Notes under the pieces: generated by a model
The model's database searches: none
What the model was told of the DNA's origin: nothing
What the model saw: the letters and a program-made list of their open reading frames with translations, nothing else
Position numbers and translations under genes: made by a program
Shown here: piece after piece, positions 33,603-44,719 of the stretch
Position numbering within the stretch: the first letter of the stretch is position 1
Layout: every line of letters begins with the position of its first letter
Origin: Sanghuangporus weigelae
Taxonomy: Eukaryota; Basidiomycota; Agaricomycetes; Hymenochaetales; Hymenochaetaceae
Direction: 5' to 3'
Length of the DNA stretch: 64,000 nucleotides
Assembly (NCBI GenBank): GCA_033182465.1
Contig: CP137320.1
Location: forward strand, 806,001-870,000

Positions 33603-36600
33603 CTAGCTGGAAAGGAGGGCCTCTACGTCCTTGATAACAGCGCTCGTCCTATCCTCCAGGAATCGTGACCTCAGACCTGGTAAGGCTTGTCGAAGCTCGC
33701 TGACTTGGCCTGAAGTCAGACTCGCGTTCTGAGCTTTCAATGCGAATAACTTAAAAAAAAAAGATATATCAGTCCAATTCAATAGAGCCAAATAATCAAA
33801 GAGCAAGAATGGGGAATGCTCACAGTATTCCCGAGCGCGACGAGAGCTCGATAGGCAGTTTCTCCATCTTTCTGTTCTTGACGCAGGATCTAGACCGAAT
33901 GCGGAGTTAACGGACATACATCATGACAGATCGTGTGAGATTGGACACGAACCATAGAGATCAAAGATAAATGCTGCTCGCCGATTGAAGGGGATAGCAC
34001 GGGGCCTTTCAGCCGTACACATGAAATGCTATTTGACGAATGCGATGAGCAAGACGTCTTCACCACCGAGGAATCGCACTTACTTGAACACAAAAGTAGC
34101 CAAGGCCACTCGATGGTTCTTCGCCAGCGCGTCATACGGTGCACGCCCTAGTTCACCCAATATCGCACCGACCCAGTCTCCGAGCCCCACAGGAGTACTT
34201 TCATTGATTGAATTCGCCAACGCTCGAAGGGTAAGCAGCATATTCGTCTCGCGAGATTTCGGAATCTGGCCGTCCCACGGTGCATCCCATTCAGCCGCCT
34301 TGAGCAGAGAGGCGAAGAACTGCTGCGCTACTTTTGAGTCGGCATATGCGGACGGGCAATTACCGCTGATCAGCCGGGCTAGATCGATAACTGGAAGCAA
34401 CGCCAAAGAGCTCAGGTGACATGAGTCTGATCGCAAAAGCTGACGAACTCACTGGGAAAGCGGGACGACGATGGCCATCGTTCTAAAATTTGTTCTACAG
34501 CTTCTAAATGTGCCTTGTCAAGAGGAGGCGCCGTTATTTTGCCCGGCGAGGTCAATGCCTGATTTAAATATGCATATGCTTCGTCGAGCCTCTCCGCTTC
34601 CGGGCCATAGATCACCACAGCCATCGTTGACTGAGAGAATTCTCGGATAAGAATATCTCACTGCACAAAGATAAACAGGCCTACAATCTCGTTTCGGAAC
34701 CCGTCGTCGAGTTCGCTAACTTTGCCGCGCATGGCGTTTACGTTTCCTTGCTTGAACGACAGGAACGTTGGCTGCGCATGATGGTCATTGGACATAATGC
34801 CTCTATAACGATGCGAGACGAGGCTGATGACTCACCACTGGGACAACCGATGTCGACCGTGAGGGCGTGGCTGCCTGGGGCGGAGGTGCCGCCGTAGGTG
34901 GTGCATACCGCGAACCACCCGTGAGCGGATCACCGTATCCCGAGGGTGGTGCTGAAGGCGTAGATATGGTTGGAGGCTGGTAGCGAGTGGCTCCAGTGAA
35001 AGGATCAGCATACGCCGGCGACGCTGCGGGACCAGAGCTACCACCGCCTTGATATCGTGATGCTCCTGAGAGTATCCACGACAGAATCCGGTAAGTGAGC
35101 TTATATTAATGGCGCGGGATGAGCACATACCAGTGAAAGGGTCGGAGTACTCGGAGGTTGTTGATAGGCTCACTCCACTCGTATTCTGCTGGATAAACTG
35201 AACCACCTGGTCCAAGTAGCTCATCGGCAAGTCGTGTGATGCAAGGAATCGCTGCGCAGCAGTAAAGGGGTTCTCTATCAACAGCAGTCGAAACTCAATC
35301 CATTCATAAATGGAGTGGTGTAAGGGAAGCACCTACCATTCGCATTATAGGGTAGCTTCAGTGGGGGGACACCGTCTTGAATATCTACATCGAATACATA
35401 ATCGTATTCCTTCCCCTCGTATAATTGCTTCCGTCCAGATCCAACCGCGTCAACGACATCCCCGATCTTCTGCCATGCCGTGCTAGTCGAATCCCACTGC
35501 ACGTTAGAATAAGCACGGGTGAGAAGCGAGATAAGTAGCGCATGGAATGTACGGAAAAAATACTTTCCTGGTGAGCCTCGACTCTATCTCCATTTCGGAC
35601 CATTTTGACCTCTCCAGGCTTCTTACCTTCCATGTCGACGATTGTTTAATCAGCAGCTCGATAAAGCTAGAAGATAAACAAGGAGATCATACGCACCCGG
35701 AGCTGTGAGAGCCTCGAGTCCAGGCAGGTCGGTCTTTTTCACATCTCCGACTTGTTGGCTACATGCACACACATGTACACACGAATGCAAGGCAGGGTCC
35801 CAGGACAGATGATCAGAGCAAACAAGGGAAAATTATCGGAGTCAGAAAAGTCCGGCGATATTATCGAACAGGGGGGGAGAGGGGGAAAAGGCAGATATCG
35901 GTAAGCAGGGTCTAGATGCACTTACGAGGGGAGTGCTTGGCTTGCAACTAACTCGTCATATTCTTTTAGCTCATTTGAGGATGCCCACCGCTCTTCCGCA
36001 GTGCTGAAGATTCGCACGACGCCATCGCTCGATCCAGTAACGATATCACCGTTTGGCATCGAAGAAACCGCCCATACCGATGTCGCAGGATGGACGATTG
36101 TCTGTATACACTCCTCATCTACGAAAATTGCGTTTTTACCGTTAGACGGCGAAAAGAAGAAGGGGCACATGGCGTCTCACCCCGCCAGACGCGAAGTGTG
36201 CGATCTTCTCCGCCTGAAGCAATCTCACCGGTAGGTAAGACCGTGAGTGAATAGACAAATGAAGTATGTCCCGAAAGCGTGGATACTACGTCCCCTTCGG
36301 TGGTCCATACTCTAATCTCTCTAAATCAGTCGTCGACATCATATGAGCAGATGCTAAAGTAAGTGTAGCAGATATGAATACCCATCGTTGGAGCACGAAG
36401 CAAAACCAATATGGGGGATCAGCGCAAGACCACGGACAGCCTGAGTGTGGCCACTAAACGTCCGAACGAGTTTATGCTTCATCCACAACCTGATTGTTTT
36501 GTCAGCGGAACCTTTAGTTCCAAGTTAGCATGGAGGTAGGATAGATTCTGAGACGATTATTGAAGCGAACCAGTTAGAAAAGTCTCCTCTGCCTCGTCGA

Positions 36601-37303
36601 GTATTAAAGCTGCCCAGACAGACTGTTCATGACCCTTGAGTTCGTAGACCTGTTGGAAATTACGCCATACTCTTGCTGTCCTAACAAAGCTCGTTGATGG
36701 AGGGACAAGGTAGGGCTAAGCATCGTATGAACGCGTACCTGTCCCAAGAACCAGAAATGAGCAATCCCGATTGCGAAGCGTTCAACGCGCATACATTGTC
36801 CGTATGTCCTACCAGCGCATATCGCGGCTCATCGGAAGGCGCGTCGAGCGGATAGACGTTGATGACGGCTTCGTTACCGCCAGTCACCATGTACCCTACA
36901 CGCCACATATCGAAGAGAAAAACAAAATAATCCTCGGTCAATGCTCTCGTTTCCGATATGCCGAAGCATTAAAAGCAAGGCCGACGCACCTCCGGGAGCT
37001 TCTGAAGAAGGCGAGATGTACGTGATGGCATTTAGGAACTTGTTGCCTGCACGGAAAGTGAAATCATGAGAGAACGCATTGGAGGAAGTACGCGTCCAGG
37101 AGCGCGCTGTCTTGTCGCGCGATGCCGAGAGGACGAGATCGTTGGATGGCGATGCCACTGCGCGAACCTGTGAATATGCATACGATGTAATACGGCGGAC
37201 GAGGAGTTGGTAAGTTTGGATCGTCAAAATGCATGCACATATAAGGATGTGGACGCACGTCGGAGGAATGTTCGCTGAGCGATGCGGAGAGCTTGTACGG
37301 CAT
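33603..37303 (-). CDS. DOA1: Ubiquitin-binding WD40 protein Doa1/Ufd3 (PLAA)
   Basis: Doa1 binds ubiquitin and Cdc48 and acts in ubiquitin homeostasis, endosomal sorting and mitochondrial protein turnover. The start at 37303 gives MPYKLSASLSEHSSDVRAVA. Seven WD40 repeats follow (NDLVLSASRDKTARSW, VTGGNEAVINVYPLD, LLISGSWDRTARVW, FLTGSADKTIRLW, GEIASGGEDRTLRVW, NGDIVTGSSDGVVRIF). The PFU domain includes PGKKPGEVKMVRNGDRVEAH, YDYVFDVDIQDG and NPFTAAQRFL. A linker holds three repeats of the form Y-x-DP-[FL]-TG-x-x-RY. The C-terminal PUL armadillo domain includes GDWVGAILGELGRAPYDALA and ALATFVFK. The stop follows DVEALLSS. Many short introns are present. Confidence 0.94.
34890..35170 (-). repeat. 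DOA1: DPFTGxxRY tandem repeats in Doa1 linker
   Basis: Three units read YSDPFTGASRY, YADPFTGATRY and YGDPLTGGSRY, each followed by a Pro/Gly/Ser-rich spacer. The first unit is split by an intron after ACT G. Similar DPFTG segments occur in other Doa1/PLAA proteins (established knowledge). Confidence 0.7.
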
Positions 37304-38157
37304 TGTTGCTATGGAGAGAAAGAGAGAAGTAAGAAGAGGAATGATAACTCTTGTGAGAGTGGCGAGCCGGATGAGGATGGACGGGTTTGAAGTAAGTACA
37401 GTATTAGTATACCACTGCACTCGCACTCGCGCTGGCCTAGATCGTCTGTCAAAAGCATTCTTAAAATTTTATTTTATTTCTAAAGCAAACTCATATTTCT
37501 ATTATTTTATGTACACCTTTCTAACGAGCCTCCGACCGGTAGATACCCAGTGCCGGAAGAGATACAAAGGTGCGCTATGCCTTGCTCCATTATTTCATCT
37601 CCATGCGAGTCCTCTTCCAGCAGCTCATCGGCCGTGGTTAGTATCCGTGCTCGACGATTTGCCAAAGGAAGAGCGGTTCGTTCGTGTTTATCCTTCCGCG
37701 ATACTGTATTATATAATTACCTGTTTAGGGCCGGCGCCGACTTCACTCGATACGGTACAGTTACTACAACAAGCAGTACTCGTTGTTTCATTCGTTCGTT
37801 CTAATATATTTCAAAGCACGTAAGTATACGACACGGCAATCGATGAACAGAATAGGTCCAGATCAGTTTAAAAAGCTCTTGTTTCGGAAGAGTCGCTCGG
37901 AAATAATCACAGAGTGCACGATTCGTCCAAGAAGCACATAGCGTGGGCCAGTCGAAGAGTCTTTCTTTCTGACAATTGCAAAGAAAACAGGTCTAGGTCA
38001 TTCAGCATCACTTCCTTCCTTCGCTCAAGATACACGTGTCGGGGTGCCAAGTTCCAGAAGCAGTCATACCCCAGTTTCGAGCGCTCCTCAGCTGCCTTGC
38101 ATCTCCACTCGATTATCGGCAAGATCCTTCGTCTAGTTGTCCACTTGTCGATTCGCT
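37304..38157. other. Gene-poor stretch between DOA1 start and HOP1 stop
   Basis: 854 bases hold the DOA1 promoter (minus strand) and the HOP1 3' end. Open frames of 60-180 codons occur on the plus strand (e.g. 37293-37823), but they have low-complexity or compositionally odd translations and no recognisable domain. Confidence 0.5.
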
Positions 38158-41100
38158 TCATTCTTCAATGTCAACGTTCTCCTCCACAACGGAAATCTTC
38201 ACTCTCTTTCTCGTCTTCACCGTCTCTTGCGATGACGATCCAGATCGTCTCTTCAAGTCGGCTGCGGCCACCGGCATCGAAATGAACTGGGTCTCATCTT
38301 GCGTCTGAGATTCAATCTGCAACTGGGCATCGCGTGTCTCTCCCCCACAAGCAGGGTCCTCCTCGGCCGCATCCCTGTCCCGAATGGTCGGCGCCGTGTG
38401 ACAACACGTCAAGTTTGAAGAGAAAAAGACTGACCTCGCTCGTAACTGCCAACGGACATTAATGATTAAAAGCCGAGAGCATGCCAAAGTGATGAACTTA
38501 CTAAAGGAGTATTTGGGCGACAGTCTGATCCGTCTCCCTTTCCTTTTTCCGATTTCTGATTCTTAGATCTTTTTAAATTACGACCCTGTGATATAGCGAA
38601 TTAGCACTTCACCATGAATAGTTCACCGGCGTTCTCATACCAATCCTATCATGGTCTTCTCGGCCTCGCTATCTGGACTGAAGTAATCCCGATATAATGC
38701 CGAGTTCTTACATGCCGCATTGAATACGTATTTCTGCACTCGCTTCGCGCTTTTAACCTTCTTCGCTGAGCGTGTTGCACGAGAGCGAGTCTCAAGCAGC
38801 CCATTCTTGTCCATCTCAATGACCTCCATCAAAATGAATCCTATGGGTGAAGTGGTGTGGGCGTCACAAAGTATCATAGTACAAAACGCACCCCACCTTC
38901 TCGCTCCAAGCGATTCCACAGCTGCTCGGAGAGCGAGACACTGCATTTTGTCAGTTTCCGGAACTCCTTGAGACTTCCGGGATTATGAGTTTCTACAAAC
39001 TTAATAGCCCGCCTAAGAAACCGAGCAAGAGAAGAGCTTGTCAGCTGTTATCGCTTCGCGTAAAGAAATTCAGACCGAAAGAGTGTTAAGTCTACGAAAG
39101 CAGCCAGGATCTCTGGATACTTGTCCTTGATGAGGTCGAACTTGATATCGCCCTGTAGGCGACAAGGAATGCAGACATATTTCGCGGGTAGGCGGGAGTC
39201 GCTGGTTGAGTCATAACTAAAATAATCATTCAGTTTGCTCTGTGCGATGATGTATGCCCGAATGTGCACGCGTACCCCATGCACCTATTCATACAAGTTA
39301 GAATATGCATGAAGAATCAGATGGGTATGATTACCTGATATGCAGCCACTTCTCGCAACCCTCACAAAAGACGGCATCGTCGTCATCCTGTTTCTTGTCA
39401 GCAGATTCCAATTTGATGAACGAATTCACTCACATCGTGTTCACAAACACAAGAAACTTCTCCTGACACGGATTTTCTGCCCGAAACCCTGCAGGTAGGA
39501 GCTTCAGAGGCATTACTGACATCATCTCTGGCGTTGCCCCGAATAGGCTGTCGGTCATATATATTCATCGCCTGAGATTCCATGTCTATCGAGACGAAAA
39601 ATCAATTCCATCCTCTAGACATGAATTTTATATATCAGAACCAAGCATCTCATTGCTGGCGGCCCAGTCCATTGCCGACCCATCGAGAGCTGCTCGCAGC
39701 ATTTGCGTGTCAATTGTAGCCGTCAGGCTCCGATCGTTGATGGGTCTAGGGGAAAGAGCAACTTGAGAGGTATCAAGCTGCTGCGTAGGCTCGAGCTCTT
39801 CCTGAGCATTCCTCCTCGCCCGCTTTTGAAACAACAGTACAGATAATTTGACATATATGAAGCAGAAAATAACGTACCAGTTCACCAACTCGACTTGGTA
39901 CGATGTCCGGTTTCCCAAAGAATTGGGCAGGGCATTCAACGTCCATTGCGTCATCTTTTCCATCCTGGTTTGGGACTATGCTACCATCCGCCTGCCTCAA
40001 ACCTAATGGGCTGATAATAGCAATGCCCGAGTCATTTGCGTAATCCGGGTCGTTCTCGCCTTCTGCGTCATCATCAGTCCACCGAGAATCTTCGACATTC
40101 CACGCGAGCTTGCGATTTTCCGCGTCCTTCTGTTGGGTTTCGACTTGCTTGGCCCTCAGCTCGGCGTCCGGTTGGCCTTGTGAACCAGAAAATCCCTTAT
40201 TTGTGATTTTCCCGATGCCAAGATATTGTGAATCGTCCTTCTCATCGTTCGGTATGAAGCGAGCGATTGACTGTACTTGAACATCAATACTACAATTCTG
40301 TCAACAGTAATATTTCCAATTAGATTAAAGAACCGAACCCATGATGAGGTGTCGCGACGGCGCCTATGCTAAACTTCTCCGGAATTTCAGATCTGTTGTG
40401 CGTCGTGAAGACGAATCGGTCCTTCTCTGGATCACCTGGACGAAAATATGGCGGCTCATAATCTGGCGGAGTATTTTCTCTATAGAGTATTTTGAACGTA
40501 GCGAAACGGCGTTCTGCATGCATTTGGTCAGTTGGTGACCCGTACTCACAAATTGCAATACACACTCGGTAACGGTTCTAAGGCTTGGGTGATAAGGACC
40601 AAGTTCTTTATAAGTGACTGAAGAGCATCAATCAGTGCTCATGCGTCGAAAAGAGACCACATACCTTGATACTTTGTTTGACGTCTCCTAGTGTCGGTGC
40701 TCTTCCTTTAAGGGTGGCTTGAGAGACTGGATCTGAATATTCGGCCCTTAACCGAGGTTTCAGTGATAGTTTGTCAAGCTGATCGTCGAGGGACATGATC
40801 GGAACAGTGACTGTCGTTCCGGGAACCGCATAATACTGCGAGAGTGATGAGGCTTATAGAACAGTAGGCCACTCAGGTACGCACAGTAAAGTTGAAAGTG
40901 TAGGATTCTATGATGCTGGTAGCACAGTAAATTAGAAGGCATAAAATAAACGGATAAACGGCGGTACTTTTTAGGGTCATTGTTGTCCTGTCAGGGAAAT
41001 GGGTATCCGAGAGCGGAGATAGAGATTGTGTGACTTACAAGGTAGATTGCGAATATAAAGCTCTTGAGGTACTGACGCTCAATGGCGTCAAAAATGCCGT

Positions 41101-41618
41101 GTTCCTGTTGTAATCAGCATTTGGATGATGAGCAGTTCAAGCAGCCCAGTCACCAGATAGTTTAGTAGTTTATCTGCCTCAGTTGAGTATCCTCGAGCGA
41201 CCGTTTTGATAGTAATACCGCTTATATGACGTGAACTCCTTCCCGGAGAGTCTTGAGTATCGTAAGCCATAGAGCCTCGTTCTCCAGCCATTAGTCTGCC
41301 TTCACGATGGGATAAGAAATTACAGATATCTCATGAACAAGCCTGCAGCACCTTCGCTGAAATTCTCCTCGGGAAGTAAGTTCCTGACATGTGCATTCGG
41401 TAAGACACCCTCCAGAGTAGCCTGTGTATATGCGTCTGATAATTGAGTCAGACTTTGACCCACCTTAGATAAGCCACACAGCCGAAGCTGGCGCTCAGAA
41501 GCGTCTTAATTACGGCTAAACTCTGTTGGGAGCTAATTGCAGTCTACAGCAACCTCAGTGGATGGGTGATAGGTGTCTGTACCAAGCATACCTGTTGGCG
41601 TACGGACTGACTCTGCAT
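38158..41618 (-). CDS. HOP1: Meiotic chromosome-axis HORMA protein Hop1
   Basis: Hop1 organises the meiotic chromosome axis, promotes double-strand breaks and enforces inter-homologue repair. The start at 41618 gives MQSQSVRQQ spliced to TAISSQQSLAVIKTLLSASF. The HORMA domain continues through LKSFIFAIYLDNNDP, YTFNFTYYAVPG, LGDVKQSIKNLVLITQALEP and ERRFATFKILYRENTPPDYE. A linker carries SQ/TQ motifs (EPTQQLDTSQ, about 39758-39800). A PHD-like finger reads CVCEHD...AVFCEGCEKWLHI...KYVCIPC. Next is a probable winged-helix region (YPEILAAFVDLTLFR, LWNRLEREGFILMEVI-type, KKVKSAKRVQKYVF). The tail has another SQ/TQ group (ESQTQDETQ) and ends SVVEENVDIEE. The domain order matches the PHD-wHTH chromatin-binding region known for fungal Hop1. 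There are more than ten introns, and not every junction was verified. Confidence 0.9.
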
Positions 41619-41851
41619 TACGAAAAACACAAATTAAGTGTGATTGTAAGGCTACGATTGTGTGAGAATGAAAAAGGGCTTTGAAAGTTCAGTGGAGGAG
41701 AACAATGGGGAACGCGTCTCGGCTTTCGACGCGACGCGTCGCGTTACGCGGAGACTGAAAATGTTTCCACGGGCACGTGCCTTCATACTGGATGACCAAT
41801 CTCAGGAACGCGGCAAATCTGATTGGTGTTAGTACCGTTAACGCATCGATA
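41619..41851. promoter_or_regulatory. Shared divergent promoter, HOP1 / ankyrin gene
   Basis: A 233-base spacer with two ACGCGT MluI cell-cycle boxes (41712-41717 and 41734-41739). The second sits inside a perfect 16-bp palindrome (41729-41744). A CACGTG E-box lies at 41774-41779. MCB elements bind MBF-type factors that drive S-phase and meiotic genes in yeasts. Sites are seen; function is inferred. Confidence 0.6.
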
Positions 41852-42413
41852 ATGGCTTTGGAATCACCAAAGGCCCCCTCCGATTCGTTTCAAAGGGAAA
41901 GACAACCCTCTGTGTCGGATCTCCCTCAGGAAACACTTGAGTTTGCCGCGAAAGTTTTCAATCTTGCGCGAAACGGAGAAGACGAACTGCTCGGTGCATA
42001 CGTAGATGCTGGTCTACCTCCAAACCTCACCAACGATAAGGGTGGATTAACGTTCTTTGCTCAGGCCACTTGCTCTGTTGACTGATTCCCGGATCATCAT
42101 AGGTAATACGCTACTCATGCTAGCTGCATATAGCGGACATGCATCCACCGTGCGACTGCTTCATTCGAAAGGAGCGGATGCAGACAGCCTGAATAATAGG
42201 GGACAGTCACCGCTCGCAGGTGCCATTTTCAAGAGCCACGAAGAAGTTGTTCGCGTTCTGGTTGAGCTAGGCGCAGACCCACGCGTTGGCACGCCAAGCG
42301 CAATAGAAACGGCGAAGGTGTTCAGGATGCTGGAATGGCTGGATATGTTAGGCGCGACGGAGGAAGAGAAGAATGCTCCAACGCCTGGTGTGTTCGGTCT
42401 TGGGCCAGGTTAA
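41852..42413 (+). CDS. Small ankyrin-repeat protein
   Basis: This gene encodes about 160 residues with one intron (AAC GAT AAG G joined to GT AAT ACG CTA, removing about 42033-42101). It begins MALESPKAPSDSFQRERQ, though an in-frame ATG at 41792 could give 20 more residues. The ankyrin units read NDKGNTLLMLAAYSGHASTV, then NNRGQSPLAGAIFKSHEEVV and a third partial one ending GADPRVGTPSAIETAK. Short two-to-three-repeat ankyrin proteins like this occur in yeasts and fungi, but the role is unknown. It is divergent from HOP1 and shares its promoter. Confidence 0.82.
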
Positions 42414-42545
42414 ATCAACTGCGGAACAAATAGAAAAGCAAACTTGTGTATTTTATGCTGTAACCATGACTGGAAAAACAATGTGGATAGCAATCAGACG
42501 TGGGTTGGAGCGGGAAGTCGTTAAACAGTCTATGTGAACTTGATG

Positions 42546-43789
42546 CTATGGCTTTCTAGCTGCAGCGAAAGAATTGATAAGCGTATGTCCAAATTCACAT
42601 TCTCCAAGACATACTGTGATCTCTCCTCCACGATAGCTTCCTCTTTTCTTCTTATTTTTCTCCTTACGGAAACCATCACCTCGTGTAACAATTAAGTCCG
42701 CATGTGCTCGCTCGCCATAATCACCGCGTTTTGATCCCTAAGTGATGAATAGAGCCCGTCAGCTCGCTAAACTAAACTGCAAAGGAACGGAAGAATCGTC
42801 ACGAACACGTGAATGAAACGAGTTGTCTTTGAGCCGCTCATCAGCAAACTTGACCGTCTCAGTCTTTATACGCTGAAACGGAGCGTTGCTTTTCCGAGCC
42901 TCTTTCCCTCGCCGATTCGACCTGGGAGGAGTGCTCGGTGATAACGGCTGCACATCCACAGAACCCAGGGCTTTTGTCGCATCGAACCCTCCATTTACAG
43001 CCGTTCTCTTGTCGACTTTCTCCTCGTCGAGCTTTCGCGTCTTGAGCGTTTCCTGGACCGTTCCGACATGACTTTGGTTTCCTTCGGTCTTTCTTTTTTT
43101 CGCTGGGGGCATTCCATTCTCCGATCTAGATTTTGAACCAAGAGGCGAAGAAGTCGTCCCAGAGTCTGAATTTGAAATCGTGTTGGAAGATGACGATTTA
43201 GATGACGAGACCGCTTTGGACTTATTAAGTGAAAGAGAATCTGATTCTGTGTCTGAATCGGACTCGCTCTGCTCGCTAGAGTTGGACTCGTCACTGGAGC
43301 TGGAGCTTGAACTCGAGCTCCGGCCTGATGTGGATCGACCTCTCTTTTCTGAATTCAATGTTGACGCAATAGTAACGCTGTCCTCTGGGGAGAAAAATGC
43401 TACGGAGGGATTAAAACACGATATAAATGCCAGTCCAAGGGACATACATACCGGCAATGCTGTGACTACTATCATAACACGTAAATTCAGTCTTCATAAT
43501 AGAAATGAAAGTAGGTAAGACATACAGTACAGAGGACGTGGATCTCTGTATCCTTTTCCATCGCTCGATGATGTCTCCCAGCGGAGCATCTCGCCTGTCT
43601 AAAAAGTCGCTCATTTCGATCCACTCCTGCAAGGCTTTCTTCACGTCTTTTGGAGCATCAAGCCTTCCTTTATTATTCGCCACTTCGGAAAGCGCTTTAA
43701 AGATCTCTGAGGCGTCGATGAGTTACGGAAGGTGTAACTACAAGATGAGAGTTACCCTTCACGCCAGGCTCGAGTAGTTCTTTCTTCAT
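42546..43789 (-). CDS. SRP40: Nucleolar phosphoprotein, Srp40/NOLC1 (Nopp140) type
   Basis: Srp40/NOLC1 proteins chaperone snoRNPs in the nucleolus. The start at 43789 gives MKKELLEPGVK spliced to EIFKALSEVANNKGRLDAPK, an N-terminal LisH-like helical part with DVKKALQEWIEMSDFLDRRD. The middle is a Ser/Asp/Glu-rich stretch (SGRSSSSSSSSSDESNSSEQ), a probable CK2 target. The C-terminal Srp40 domain is PFQRIKTETVKFADERLKDN, then YGERAHADLIVTRGDGFRKE, KNKKKRGSYRGGEI and a final VCLGECEFGHTLINSF before AAARKP and the stop at 42546. The protein is shorter than animal NOLC1, as in yeast. It shares a 188-base promoter with RIB4. Confidence 0.9.
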
Positions 43790-43977
43790 GATAGTGTCGA
43801 ATCTGTCGATGGTTAGAAATTTGAAAAAAGGTGATTTTTTTGTGGTGCTCATCACGTGACCACTTACACGACGCGTACACTACTACACTTCCTCCGAGTC
43901 GTCTGTCTTCTCGTCATCTTCAGTTGCCTCAGACCTACGCAATAAATCAAGTAGCAGGTGTTGCCAAGTAGAAGACA
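43790..43977. promoter_or_regulatory. Shared divergent promoter, SRP40-like gene / RIB4, with E-box
   Basis: A 188-base spacer contains the palindrome TCACGTGA at 43852-43859, a strong CACGTG E-box of the kind bound by Cbf1/USF bHLH proteins. It lies 63 bases from the SRP40-like start and about 120 from RIB4. Binding is inferred. Confidence 0.5.

Positions 43978-44719
<742 letters not shown>

Noticed and set aside
37293-37823. Possible 176-residue plus-strand gene
   Set aside because: It begins inside the DOA1 first exon on the other strand and has no recognisable domain.
43180-43518. Plus-strand acidic open frame
   Set aside because: Antisense to the Ser-rich part of the SRP40-like gene.
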